From contig JAJEKV010000004.1 of the NCBI GenBank assembly GCA_021234155.1, positions 12,614,716-12,678,715 on the forward strand: a DNA stretch of 64,000 bases, read 5' to 3'. The notes beneath the pieces were generated by a model that was given only the letters and a program-made list of their open reading frames with translations, was not told the DNA's origin and searched no databases. Source of the stretch: Isoetes taiwanensis. Lineage: Eukaryota; Streptophyta; Lycopodiopsida; Isoetales; Isoetaceae. Made by a program: the position numbers and the translations under genes. This document shows positions 13,154 to 24,870 of this stretch, one piece after another (the first letter of the stretch is position 1; every line of letters starts with the position of its first letter).

Positions 13154-14725
13154 ACCGCGGACGCCCCCCAATATATACGCACTTCCTACCAGATACATAC
13201 GGGACTTTCCTCCCATGGCTGCACCATCGCCAGCCAGAGGGCCCTCCATCTAACCCGGCCGCCTACGAGAGACGCCAAAGAAGGACACGAGGGGTCATTC
13301 GCCCACGCCATGGGCGCCACGCCGCTGGAAGCATGAATACAAGGGTTAGCACACAAAGATAAATCACATATAAATAACCACCTCGGCGGGTGGCACATCC
13401 ATCCAAATACCAACGGCAAGAATATGCATCTAAGACTAAGAGAACACCCAAAACCCGTGTTCTACCCCGCTCGCACTCTAGTGGGGAGCCGACCAATCAC
13501 TGGGTCTCGTGGAGATCGGCAGATCGAATCTTGGCATGGCGCTATCTGGCATAGAACATCGGGCTAGGGTTGTCCACTCCATCCGGGCCTCCCTCCGCAC
13601 ACACTTTGCAGATGGGTCAATCACGCTTATGACTTCGCTATAGCCTTCCTGAAACGTAGACTCTAGGGATCACCCTTTGGGTCTACTCCAGTTCATGACA
13701 CCGTCCGATGAGGCAGGTCTGGGAGGCGCCCCTTCCGTGATCACGGGGTGTCGTGGTGAGCTAGAGAATACGTACGCATCACACCCCCGCATCCGCATCT
13801 CACTTACTCACCCTAATTCTACTCAAAGTGCATGGTGCCCCATACGGGGTCACACCACTACACCTGTGGAGTGTCGCACTCCATACCCGCCCTCCACGTG
13901 ACCTGCCATCGCCTAGCCCACTCGTAGGAGTCTCGTGAGCCTTTTATGCTCGCGGCAAGACCCCACCCCTACTTCACCATCAAGGCCCCTTTGTCCGGGT
14001 GCTAAGCTGCACTATAGCCTATGACCCTAAGGGGCTCTCAGGCACAGCCAAACTAGTAGGGCATTTAAGGAAGTACTAGGAGCATTCTATACTTGAGCTC
14101 GTGAGGCCTTTACCCCCTTTAACCCCTCAAGCATCGAAATTACCGAACTAACTCATAGAGACATCGACCATTCCATACAGAGCATCATTCATAATTGAAC
14201 AATATTCCTAGTTACCAAAGAAGGGTTAATCCAACCAAAACTAGTCGACAAGAACACCAAAGTATTATTCTACAAATTGCAAATTAAACTACCACTCGAC
14301 TGCAAAGTTTCAAGCTAGAGCCATTGTCAAGGGGTGCCTCCATAGTGTCGCATCGGGGGCAAGAATCTGCTAAAGGGTGTCTTGGCGATTGGCAGGCCAG
14401 GTTCACCGGGCCCCCCGAAGTGCTTAGCCGCCTCGGTGCCGGTTGAGTCGAAATTGGGGTGAGATGGGGTGGCGCCACCACTTGATGGCTTGGTTTAGAA
14501 ACCCCCATGCTAGCCACCTGTGTGTTATGCCAAATGGCGCTTCCCACCATTAGGTGTCTTAATAGCAAGTATTTAGGTAATTATCCTTTATAATTAAGTT
14601 AGCATAGCTAATTAAATCCATTGTGGCCAACCCCCTAGGTCAACATACCCCATAGTTGTGTATCTATACCGGGTGACGTGTCAATATATTTATACGTATA
14701 CCGTATAAATACTTGGAACGTCACA
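13154..14725 (-). repeat. 5' LTR of the chromovirus (right copy)
   Basis: Direct repeat of 1843-3317, including the shared GGCATTTAAGGAAGTACTAG and GCATAGCTAATTAAATCC blocks. It ends with ACTTGGAACGTCACA at 14725. Numerous differences from the left copy show long decay. The first bases after the primer binding site no longer show the expected TG. Confidence 0.8.
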
Positions 14726-14839
14726 ATACCTCCACCTCTGTGATTTCCAGTACTGGACCCTGCTGGGGGGGTAATGCCGCCCGTGCACCCTTAGGGTTGT
14801 GGAGCTGTTGTAGGTATGCCCCCCACAGGTCTGGAGTGA

Positions 14840-15130
14840 TATTTTCTGTGTGGCATTGGTTGGCATAGAACATTGGCTAGGGTAGTCCATTCCATCCGCC
14901 CCTCCTGTGAACACTTTGCAGGTAGGCTAAAACATGTTGAATAGTGAGTATGGCCTTCCAGAGATGTAATTCCATGGAGTCACCTATGGAACTACTCCAA
15001 GTTGCATCTCCCTAGTCTGATGAGGTAGGAATGGGTGAAGTTCCTACTAAGAGATAATGAGATTATGGGTGAGTTAGAGGACCTGGATCACTCGTCCATA
15101 CCCAACTTAATCCCTCAAAGCTGAATTCGC
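14840..15130 (-). repeat. Fragment of a related LTR
   Basis: The block ATAGAACATTGGCTAGGG followed by CACTTTGCAGGTAGGC matches the middle of the chromovirus LTR, and the GATGAGGTAGGAATGGG part also aligns. It is more diverged than the LTR pair, so it belongs to a related family or an older copy. It starts a little beyond the end of the right LTR. Confidence 0.6.
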
Positions 15131-15500
15131 CAAATTTGAATCTAAATTTCTAACAGCCGGGCGTGTTCGAGGATCTAACGAGCCAATTTCAGATCATGAA
15201 CTAGAAGAGAAGTCGATATGTTTGAAGAAAGTAACGAGTTCTTCTAGGGCCGTCAGAAGGCTACTAAAAATGCCAGGACATGGCAATGCTAATATTTCAG
15301 AAACTCTGAGCACGGAAAGAGGATGCTTGAGGCACTTTGATGGACCTACTTCGGTGTTATACCAATGTCTGATGCTTGGACAAATGTTTGAACATCTTAG
15401 ATAGCTCCCAGGTGAAAGATTTACAGCTGGAGGATCTGATTGAAGATGAAGAAAATGGGAATTGAAACATTTGTTTTTTGTCAACTCTTCATGTCTAACT
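15131..15500 (+). other. Unassigned gene-like fragment
   Basis: On the plus strand, frames reading KKVTSSSRAVRRLL and VKDLQLEDLIEDEENG have a protein-like composition, but they lie in different frames and are separated by a stop. I do not recognise a family. It may be a decayed exon of a retroposed or captured gene. Confidence 0.25.
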
Positions 15501-15599
15501 TTGAACTCTGAACCCTAAAAGTTTATTTATGGCCACCATCGTCGATTAGCACATGAGTTTTTTCGTATATGAGTTTGGTCTCTCTATATCTCTAGGTTC

Positions 15600-15845
15600 T
15601 CTCTATATCTCTTTGATTTTTTTGTTTGATGTATCTAAAGTGCCTCCCGCAATAAGTTTGCTGACTCATTGTAGGTGCCATTTTAGATACATTAAATAGG
15701 AACATCAACGTCACATTTGGTTTAGGGCTCTCTTTATATCTCTTTTTGATTTTTCTATTTGATGTATCTAAAGTGCCCCATGCAATAAGTTTGTTGACTC
15801 ATTGTAGGTGGCATTTTAGATACATTAAACAGGAACATCACAAAA
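15600..15845. repeat. 133-bp tandem duplication
   Basis: Two adjacent copies of about 133 bp share TTTGATGTATCTAAAGTGCC, CAATAAGTTTG, ACTCATTGTAGG and TTTTAGATACATTAAA. Equivalent bases are at 15628 and 15761. Within each unit GATGTATCTAAA and TTTAGATACAT form an inverted pair. Confidence 0.8.
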
Positions 15846-15859
15846 GACTGGCACGAAAT

Positions 15860-17290
15860 AGAAGCTCAGTTGCTTGCTAAGCTTCATCCTTGGAAAAGTG
15901 CATAGGCAATGACATCTGGACTTTTGATCAGGCCTTCTTTCGTTTGGACTCTATGGCAGAGCCACAATAGCCACTGCAAAGAAGGCCATGACATCAGAGG
16001 GACAGATGCCATTGAAATTGATTGTGCATGCATCAATAGATCCTCCAATTTTAAGCCATGATATTGCTTAAGATTGCCCCATTGCACTAGTCAGTTGTAA
16101 CTTTGGCTTGCATTAATTGGCATTTGACACTTTGAATGGTAATTATGCATACCGAAGTTACGTCCTTTGCAATGGGATAATCTTAAATAGCACCATGGCT
16201 TGAGATTAGGTGGTCTTCTGATGTCGAAGCCGATGTTATCTCTCTTAGAAGGAGTGGGTTTTCCAATGCCTCTATTTAGTCATCTCTCTATGTTCATGTC
16301 GCTTAATTACTTGTTAAGCTCTATTGCACAGAGAGGCGCTAAGAGCAGTGGAAACCTCGCTCATTGGTTCGAGAATCCCCTAAATTTAAGCCATGGTGTT
16401 GCTTAAGATTGGCTCATTGCATCTCAGATTGAAGTGAGCAAGATTTTCCAATCTTTCTTTCTCTGCCTCTCTGGATGAATGTTGCTTAGTCACTTCCCAA
16501 GCTCCATTATTCAGAGAAGCATGAAAGCAAGGGTGGGAAATCATGATCCCAGCATCAATTCACTAAATGTGATTAATATTTGTCTTGATGGTTCTCTAAC
16601 ACTAGTTTTTGTTGGAGTGAAGCCTGTTGACTAGCTAGGTTGCATTTTCCAAGGGGTAACAATTGAGAATTGTTGCTTCCTTTTGAAAGAGTGAACTTTG
16701 CTCTACCCTCCCTTTGGATGTCTCTCTGGATCAATATAGCTTAGTTATTTACTAAGTTACATTACATAAAGAGGCTCCAAAGCTGAGGCGGAGGTTCCTT
16801 CTAAAGGTAGAAGTTCCCATATGCCATCTGCTTTAATCTCAAAGGTGAGAATGTTCCCTAATCTCAAGCCAAAGTGCTGCATGAGCCTTGTCCATCCATA
16901 GTGGCAATTAGGCGCCAACCAAACATATGCCTAACTGTCGCTATTGATGGAGAAACTACTTTATTTTGGTGCAGTTTTCACGTTCAATGCTTCAATGTGA
17001 TATTTCAATGGCATCAGGACTTACCTTCACAACTTGCTTTCCTTTGAGCACTATAGTTGGAATCATTGCACTCACTGCAAAGCAGCTTACAAAGTTAAGG
17101 ACTGATGTCTCTAAAATGGCTACATTTCAGCATTATCTCCTTTAAAATATCTCAAGATCTCAAGTTACCTCCTTCTGGTTGCAACGAGTTTTCCATATGC
17201 CTCTTGGTTTCATCTCTTTGGGCCAATACAGCTTAGCTCCTTGCTAAGCTCCATTACGTAAAGATATGAATGCACTGAAGCATGCGAAAA
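15860..17290. repeat. Dispersed hairpin-bearing repeat units
   Basis: At least five diverged copies of a short block recur near 15866, 16302, 16487, 16741 and 17231. The core resembles AGCTTAGCTCCTTGCTAAGC followed by TCCATTACGTAAAGAG. Several copies form a small stem with CTTAG and CTAAG arms. A second block, TTAAGCCATG then TTGCTTAAGATTG, recurs near 16053 and 16388. Spacing is irregular and no coding frame spans the region. Confidence 0.6.
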
Positions 17291-17961
17291 CCTCGGTCCT
17301 TCCGCCTGGAAGTAATAGGGGTTTGTATAACTTGCCTTAATTACCACTAGTGTAAAGGGAGTGAATGTGTAAAGGTGGAGATAATAAGATTTTTGAGTAC
17401 TCTATTCTATTATCTCTCTGGGAAAATGAAGCTTGCTACCATGCTACACATTTTCATATTCTCATGCTCACACTTTGATTTGAACATAGATATACATGGA
17501 GAATGCATCTTTGCACACTTAGTTAAGAAAACTTGAAGACCAAGGTGAGGACATTTGACAAAGATCACACAAGCAAGTCATGGAAGCTGATTCAAGCAAG
17601 TGTTGAAGATTTGAAGACCCCTTGAAGAGTTCTTGGTATGTGATGCTACTATTTGAGTTCTTGGCATAATTACATTCTTTGATTCCCATCCTAAACCCTC
17701 CACACCCCTTATCATGAAGATATGCCCATGAGACTCCAAGTTCCATGCCTACATTTCATCTCCCAAGTCAAAATTGGCCTAGAAGATTTTTTCTAGTCAA
17801 AACTTCTCCTTTACATGTCACTCACATTCCACACACACTTACGATGCCATCACCATCTCATTGAAGCACAAATTTCCACTTGACTTGGTCATACACACGG
17901 TCAAAGGTCAAATTCCTCTCTCTAAAAGTCAAAAAGTGAGAGAGAGTGCAAAATTCCTAAG
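17291..17961. other. No gene recognised
   Basis: AT-rich DNA with short frames only. A minus-strand frame at 17519-17746 shows no known motif. No RNA gene or element end is seen. Confidence 0.4.
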
Positions 17962-18545
17962 GGAAGGAAGGAAGGAAGGAAGTATATTTTAATGTCCATG
18001 GAGGCCAACTGGCCTATGAGATAGTCACAATACAATATATCAGATAGTATCCAAACACAAAAGAAAACCACAAAAGCCCTATATAATGTGTCTCTATCAC
18101 TGGGACAAAAAAACCCCCCATGTGGGAGGAAACACCCTTGTAGTAGGCGTTCAAATTCCCTATCTGGATGCTCAAATTCCCTGTGTTGTGAGGGACTCTC
18201 TGACGATGGAGACTTGCAGAATGTAGGATGCAAGACGTGCAATCATTGGTGAAGCCAGCAATTGATGAATTGCTATCTCAGAGCATCTGAGATCAGCATG
18301 AGCTGCTCGGATGTGTGCATATGCCTGACACTCCTGTAGAGCATGGTGTTCATCTTCTACTATCTGCATGTGGCAACACTGGCATAGTCTCTCATGTCGG
18401 GGGATTCTCTGCCCTCCATCTGTACCCCAGCAGCTTGTCTCAATTCTGAGATGGTGGGACCCTGTCCTCATTGCAGCTATGGCTCTCCGTTTCTTGGTAG
18501 AGATGTGTGCCTTCAAATATCAGACATGGAGGTCACAGAGTGAAA
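17962..18545 (-). mobile_element. 5'-truncated LINE, 3' end with (GGAA)n tail
   Basis: The minus-strand frame 18172-18516 has the C-terminal zinc region seen in many LINE polyproteins: MRTGSHHLRIET, then RHERLCQCCHMQ, VEDEHHALQEC and a trailing AYAHIR. The 3' end carries CCAACTGGCCTATG (plus-strand reading), a block repeated at the end of the LINE at 21.8 kb. It finishes in a tetranucleotide run at 17962-17982 in place of poly(A). The reverse transcriptase part is missing. Confidence 0.7.
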
Positions 18546-19228
18546 TACCAACATCATCACAGAACTGAAATGAATAACAACATCTAATCTATCTACCTAA
18601 ACATCCTAGAGTTACGTTCCTTTGTTAGGGCTTATGATCTCGGGATCTGTAAGGCCTCTACTACTGGACTAACATGCTAAACTAGCTTATTGCCTAGCCA
18701 AAAGGCGGCTTTGCACAACAGAATGACTGATTACCTGGTCCTCGACCTGCTCCAGATCCTCGGAATGCATCCATGCCTCTGATCTTGCTGAAGACTGCTA
18801 CTACTCGACGATCTGTTGTGCAAAGGCGGCTTTACAGAGCCTGGCAATGCGGATTTGGGTCCTAGCTTGGCCGGAATGGCTCAAGAGAACCCTAAATGCG
18901 AGAGAAGGAAGGGAGCTCAGGGAAACCCTAAATGCAAAGAGAAGAAAAGGTTTAGGATTTAAGGGGAAGCCCTTATATAGAAACCCTTAGGGTTAGGTTA
19001 GACATTGGCCAAATGGGGTTTAGCCATTTGGCAATGGGGTCCATTGGGTTTGTAATTGTGTATGTTTATTTAACATGCACAACATTCGAAGTTGCCCCCC
19101 TAGGTGCAACTCTTGCCCCCTAGGTGCAACCTTTTACAGCCTCCAAGTACATGTCACTTGTGACATGTACGTGTGACATGGCAGTATAATATACGTATTT
19201 GGGGCGTATATTATGCTGGAACGTCACA
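18546..19228 (-). repeat. Partial LTR of a second gypsy-like family
   Basis: It aligns with the right half of the neighbouring LTR at 19229-20471 (ATCTAATCTATCTAC, GTTAGGGTTCC-like and AATGGG blocks) and ends in GGAACGTCACA like the chromovirus LTRs. The LINE 3' end abuts its left side. It carries two CCTTATATAG/AACCCTTAGGG-like stretches typical of a promoter-proximal LTR part, but a promoter is not proven. Confidence 0.5.
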
Positions 19229-20471
19229 TATAGACAATGGCTAGGGTTGACCACTCCATCCACCCCTCCTATACATACTTTGCAAACAGGCTAAATCGGG
19301 CTCTTGCATGACTATAACCTGCCGGAGACGTAATCCTATGGTATCACCCATTGGGGCTACTCTAGGTTGCATCTCCCCGATCCGATGAGGTAGAAAGGAT
19401 TGCATCTCCCCTTCCCGAGGTCTAGTGGCTCCATGGGCGACTACAGGATCGTGGCAACACACGATCCATCCCCAACTGAACCCCCCAAAACAAGAGCCAG
19501 GCCAACACCTACAACTCTTGAGAGGCAGGGCAACACCATTGTCCTAAGAGGTGTTGGACCCATACCTGGCCCACTCGAAGAGACCGACTATAGGCCTAGC
19601 CCGCTATGGGTCCCCAGTAGCCACGCTCAGCATAGACCTCCCTCCACTTTGCCACTAGCCCCGTTGTATGGTGTTAAGTCACTTCATAGCTCTCGTAGCC
19701 TGGTGGGTTCCTATGCACAAGCTGCATATAACAGGAACTAAGGGGTCTAAACTAGGAGCATCATCTAGATAACGGCTACTCGGTCTCTACCCCCCTTCGC
19801 AATACACAAGGGGTGAAAACATAAGATCAACCAACATCATACATCAATATAACATGATAACAATGAAGATAACATTTAATCTATACACGTGAATCTATCT
19901 ACTTGTTAGGGTTCCTTGCTTACTAGGGGTTCTAGGAAGGCTCCACTAGCAAAGAAATATACTGGCTCATCTGGAATCCTAGGTTTCAGATGATCTACCT
20001 ATGAAGCTACTCTGAATACCTGCTCCGAACGAACTTCCTCCAACTCCTGGGGTCTCCATGACTTGACGGTGAGTCGGGTGGTTCCTCCTCCACCTGGTAG
20101 GTGCACTGCCTTGGGGCTATCGAACTAAGCTATGCCGCAACGAACTGTGATCGAAAGAGAGTTTCGAGCGAAGAACAGGTCTCAAGGCAGGTGGAGCCGA
20201 AAAATGGCTTAACGTTAGGGTACTACTTACAGGTTAGGGTTCCATGTCATTGCCATGTGGCTTCAATGGGATCTCTCCATGTGGCAGATGCTCAATGGGC
20301 TAAGGCAATGTGGAAATGGCCCTAAGCGTAAGGTTGGCTAAGTTATGTAAATAATTTAGCCATGCTCCCTTTACCACCCTCAATGGTGTCCAAGGCTATT
20401 CAAGTGGCATTGTACAATGACGTGGCCCAGAAATATACGTATTTATGACATATTTTTCTGGGCAATGTCAC
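19229..20471 (-). repeat. LTR-like repeat of the second family
   Basis: It begins with the conserved block GACAATGGCTAGGGTTGACC and ACTTTGCAAACAGGC, shared with the chromovirus LTR and the 14.84-kb fragment, and ends in TTTCTGGGCAATGTCACA. No internal gypsy domain lies beside it, so it is either a solo LTR or the remains of one. A LINE fragment starts directly to its right. Confidence 0.55.
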
Positions 20472-23400
20472 AATGGTGAAATGTGCGGATACATTAATAG
20501 AAGAGCTAGTCACGGACATTTTCAACAATATAATCCACATCAGCATAACGGAAAGATGGACATACAACAAGAATTATACCTCTGCACAAAGGGGGCAGCA
20601 GGGAAGAACTAGGGAACTATCGAACGATAATGGTGAGCTATATTTGCAAAATGGTCCGGAAAGTTTCTGGATAACAATCTAAAACACTGGGTGGAAGAAG
20701 GAAAACTAAGAGCTCCGGGACAAGCAGGGTTCAAACCAGTTCACTCAACAACAGATCACCGTGTCACATTTCAGATATTGATAGAATAGACCAAGGCGGA
20801 TAAGTATCAAGAGAGAAACTATTACAGAGACTGATAGGCCTCAAAGCATCGAAGGCATGATAGGAGCAATCGCATGACTATACTGGAAAGTCTATGCTAA
20901 GATGGAGCAGGATGCTCAGGCAATCGAAGTGACACAAGAGTCAAACAGGGATGCCCACTTTCATCTACGATATTTGGAAACTACATAGATGCACTGCAGG
21001 AATTCATGGAAGAAATATCGGGAGATATAGATGCACCAATCCTAGGAGAAATGAAAATCTCTATAATGCTATACATAGATGACCTGAATATGCTGGCCAC
21101 TAAAATTGGGGGGTATGCACAAAATGCTAGAGCTTCTAGAAGAGTTTTGTGGGAACACAACCTAATGGTAAATCTGGCCAAGATGAAAATAGTCATGTTT
21201 GGGACTAAAGCCAGACACAAACCATTCAAGTACGTGGATACAAATATGGAAGAAGCAGAGTACAAGTATCTAGGGTAAGACGCACATGGCATAGGAAACT
21301 GGTCAAAAGGGGCAGATGTTAGATTCCAGACAGCTATAAGAAATTACTACGTCATGAAGAATTTTTGCAATAGGAGCAGAATCATTGATTGGGAGATCAA
21401 ATGCTACTTATTCAGCTCATTGGTAGCATCCACCTAGCTGTACATAGCAAAAGCATGGGGGCTTAGACTGACTAACGGTAAATGGTAGAAACAGGAAGGC
21501 ATATTTCGACAATGGCACAGACAAAAGTTCAAAGTGAGGACAAGCACCTCGCTAACAACCATGGCCTACGAGACGGGAGAGAAATCAATGGAAATTAGGG
21601 CATGGAAAAAAACAATTAGATATGTACTAAGGGATAATAGCAGCAAAAACCTCAAAGAACTGTCCACGATAGCAATCCGAGAATCTGCAAAGCAACGCAT
21701 GACCACAGGTCTAGGTTGGTTCAGGGATGTAGCATATTGAACCAAAAATCTAAGTTTGAACCTAAGTGACATACTTAAAGAAGGGAAATAGAATAGAATA
21801 GAATATGATTTTATCGTCCACGGAGACCAACTGGCCTATGGGACCCAAGTACAACGAGAGCGGCAGCGATTACTACCAGATTAAAAACCCCACCAAGGGT
21901 TTTCGGGAAAACCTTAGTAGCAATAAGGATGCCGACATACCGCACGCTATATTCATAATCACAAGTACACCGAGGTTAATGCCTGACAAAGGGCATAACC
22001 GAAACCATGATCCATTACCTCCCTGAGGTACGATCCCAACAAGCCTACGAGGTCGCGGCTCAGAGTTCATGCAAGGCCTCGATGGGGTACAACTAACCGA
22101 GCATACCGCCCGGATATGCTCAGACACGGACAGGCCCGGAGGGCGGACTTTCATCCTCAATGGCGCCCTGCTGACAAAGATCGACAGCACTCCGCCCTCA
22201 CGCTGCCCCCGAATCCATCTCCCCGCCTCACGCGGAGGTGGTGTGCACCCGTAAGAATGGAAGCAATCACCCCTCGCTTTTCATGGGTAGATGGGTGCGC
22301 AGTAGTGGTGTGGGGCCCCTCGGAGCATGGGATTAACTCGCCGTGTCGATAATTTGCCACCTTGACATGTGACAGTGGCCTCTCGTGATCCCAAAGCTTG
22401 GCCATGAAGCAAGCATCCAAGTACCGCTTCAAGGCAGCTGCTCTTTCCTTCTGTGTATGCACCGGTCCACATCTCGGTGCCTCGCATTTCCATAGCGAAC
22501 CACCGGGTTTGCTTGTCTTTCCAGCCAGGCTTTGAGTCGCCAAGGGCCCATCGCCACCGCCAAAGCAAGGTTAGCAGCCGGGCTTCATCCATAGCCACCA
22601 CCTTCCTCGAAGTAAATAATGTGACGCCCAATAGCGCCCCCTCTCAGAATGGAAGGAAGCCTGCCTCTTGGAGCAAGATCTCGATATGGGGACCGCGGAT
22701 TTCACTCCCGCGTCCGCCAAGAAAGCCTTCTCAGACTGCTTCTAGATCGCTCCAAGTGGTGAGGGATATCACCGCCCCCACACTTCTGCCCCATAGAGGA
22801 GGACCGGGTTCAACCAAGGCCCCAACAAGTGTGCCTCGTGACCCCATGCATACAAATGATCAGGATCGTTTTTTTGCATTGCATACTGTGGTTTTCCAAA
22901 GATGCAAAGGACCAGTAATCGATGGATGCATCCCAAAGGTGTGGTAGTAGAAAACTCAATGCCCAAATACTTATAAGATCGAGCCACCTCCACTACCCGC
23001 CTCGTAAGTGAATGAGGGAAGACGGGTGCCGGATGATGGGACCAAGAAGACCCTTGTCTTGGCCAAGTTAACTCTCATGTCGCTGAATTGGCGTAGTGTC
23101 CAAAGCATCCGTGTGGCGCTGCATGTCCTCCGGGTATACGCTGAAAGGTGTCAACATCATCACCGAAGTTGCCGGATTATGTGGTGCATCAACCGAGCGC
23201 CTTCGTAAGCTCGCCTAGCCATTCTTCTAGCTGGGTCAATGTACAAGCCGAGAGCGCCGGGGATAGAGGGGCAGCCCCGGCGCACCCCAATGCTACTAAC
23301 AACGGCCCCCGACAAGCAGGAGACTAATCGAGCAAGCCTCAGATAGTCCAGATATAGCATTCTCCAAGTCGATTGTGGGTCCGTAGAGTCGCCTCAACTG

Positions 23401-23870
23401 GCCCCACAACTTATCCCGGTGGCACCGCGGTCAAAAGCCTTTATGTAAATCCACAAAGCAACAGACAATGAGGAATGGATAGTGAACACCATGCACACAA
23501 GGGTAGGAAGACACAACGACCCAAAAACACTATGGTTATTGGATGTATTTGACCCAAGCTAACAGGTAGGCCAAAGACTCCACAAAGACAGCCGAATAAG
23601 GAAGACCAGGAGGGACATCATAGTGAGATTTATAATGGGAAGTCATGATCTAAGTATCGAAAAGGGCAGTTGAAGGAGCCGCCCGATACACATCCTCATG
23701 GCACAAGACAGTACAATATTAAATTTGGCAGACGCAATTAGAGAGATGGCTGACAGATACCGAAAGGTGCACCAAGACAAGGGGCTGATGGGTATGTACG
23801 ACTATCATGAACTCCATCTGCACTTGATCAAAGGCACCCAACCAAACTAGGTATGATAAGTAAAAGAACA
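20472..23870 (+). mobile_element. LINE remnant (plus), split by a nested LINE
   Basis: Plus-strand pieces show reverse transcriptase sequence: LDNNLKHWVEEGKLRAPGQ and AGFKPVHSTTDHR near 20670-20770, then MLYIDDLNMLA with the catalytic acidic pair near 21068-21100, NLAKMKIVMFGT, and the C-terminal part to about 21780. The frame then stops at a minus-strand LINE and appears to resume after about 23470 with RVGRHNDPKTLWLLDV and finally KGLMGMYDYHELHLHLIK. Stops and frameshifts show it is dead. Confidence 0.65.
21785..23470 (-). mobile_element. LINE remnant (minus), nested, (AATAG)n tail
   Basis: On the minus strand, CCFVDLHK (near 23445) and SSIGVRRGCPSIPGALGLYI (near 23250-23300) match the reverse transcriptase finger and palm motifs. 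SYKYLGIEFS follows, then the C-terminal QKERAAALKRYLD and SILTGAHHLRVRRG region. The 3' end repeats the CCAACTGGCCTATG block of the 18-kb LINE and ends in AATAG repeats at 21785-21805. The 5' part is missing. It lies inside the plus-strand LINE, so it inserted later. Confidence 0.7.
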
Positions 23871-24853
23871 TATATTTGTTCTTGTTCTGCATGAGCAATT
23901 ATCTAGCTGCAAGTAGGGCCTCCTAAGTAGCTTCTTTGTTTCCATAATTTTTTGGAGGAGGCAAGAAATCATTTTTAGTGCGATTGGCTTCTTTTGTCCT
24001 CAAAGCTCTGGTGTTTAGAATTGTTTCTGTTCAACAACTTTTAGGTTGATCTACATCTCTCAAATGGCCCCAACTGTCATTAGATGCATTCTCGAGAGTT
24101 TTCAGCGCATGATTCAAGGTTTCAACATGAAAGTTGGAATCGTCAGGCCAAAGATCCAATGAAAAGTGGCCCAAGGCACCGATACCATGTCCACGTGTCC
24201 GAGCACCTGTTAGACTGACTTTGAGGCATTCTCATCTCCATACAGATTTTGTTTTCTTTTCTCGACATGGAACCATGGTCTTATTTGAATCCATTTTATC
24301 ATGCATAATGGTTAATTCCAAAGAAAAGCCAACCACCTATCAAAAGACCACAGATATCACTACAGGACTGCTCCATAACTTTGTATTAAAGTCTAACAGT
24401 TTAATATCACAGAAATACAAAAGGTAATTCCTTGGACATGTGAATTAATGCCTTGTAATGTCTATATTTTAAATTTATAGTAGTCACTACAATTGATGCG
24501 TTTCCATAGACTATGAATCTACAACAACATTGCATTTGACCTTAAAGGAAGTCGTTGACAAGAGCAGTACTTTGATTATGTCTCATATAGGACCCACTAT
24601 CAAAAGTGGGACATTGGAGCCCATAAATATGTACAACTCAAATCTAGTGATAACCAAGCACTCTCGCATGGCCATGAATCCAATTATAAGCGAGGTGCGG
24701 GTATCATATAGGACTAAGATACGATATGCCTACATCAGCATGTTCTGCTTCTAGTGACCCAAAAGGAAAGCTCACACATGCTACACAAGTTCAGTGGCCT
24801 CACGAGCCTACGGACGATAATTGTATTCTGTTCTATTATATTCTATTCTATAG
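23871..24853. other. No gene recognised
   Basis: AT-rich DNA with plus-strand frames at 24134-24427 and 24530-24754 that show no known motif. Near 24828-24850 there are short ATTCT repeats immediately left of the CACTA insertion. Confidence 0.4.
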
Positions 24854-24870
24854 TCAACAAGAGAAAAGGG

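Larger units (their letters stand above)
1843..14725 (-). mobile_element. Decayed Ty3/gypsy chromovirus with both LTRs
   Basis: Two long direct repeats (about 1843-3317 and 13154-14725) flank an internal region whose minus strand carries, in order, gag remnant, zinc knuckle, aspartic protease, reverse transcriptase, RNase H, integrase and chromodomain. A purine tract abuts the left LTR and a tRNA-Met-like primer binding site abuts the right LTR, so orientation is right to left. Every coding region is broken by stops and frameshifts and the LTRs differ by many substitutions and small indels, so the insertion is old and not autonomous. The outer left boundary is uncertain because no clear 5-bp target duplication is seen. 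The chromodomain after integrase is the diagnostic feature of the chromovirus branch. Confidence 0.85.

Noticed and set aside
18960-19000. Telomere-like AACCCTTAGGGTTAGG sequence
   Set aside because: Only one or two units occur inside an LTR-like repeat; there is no array that would indicate an internal telomere.
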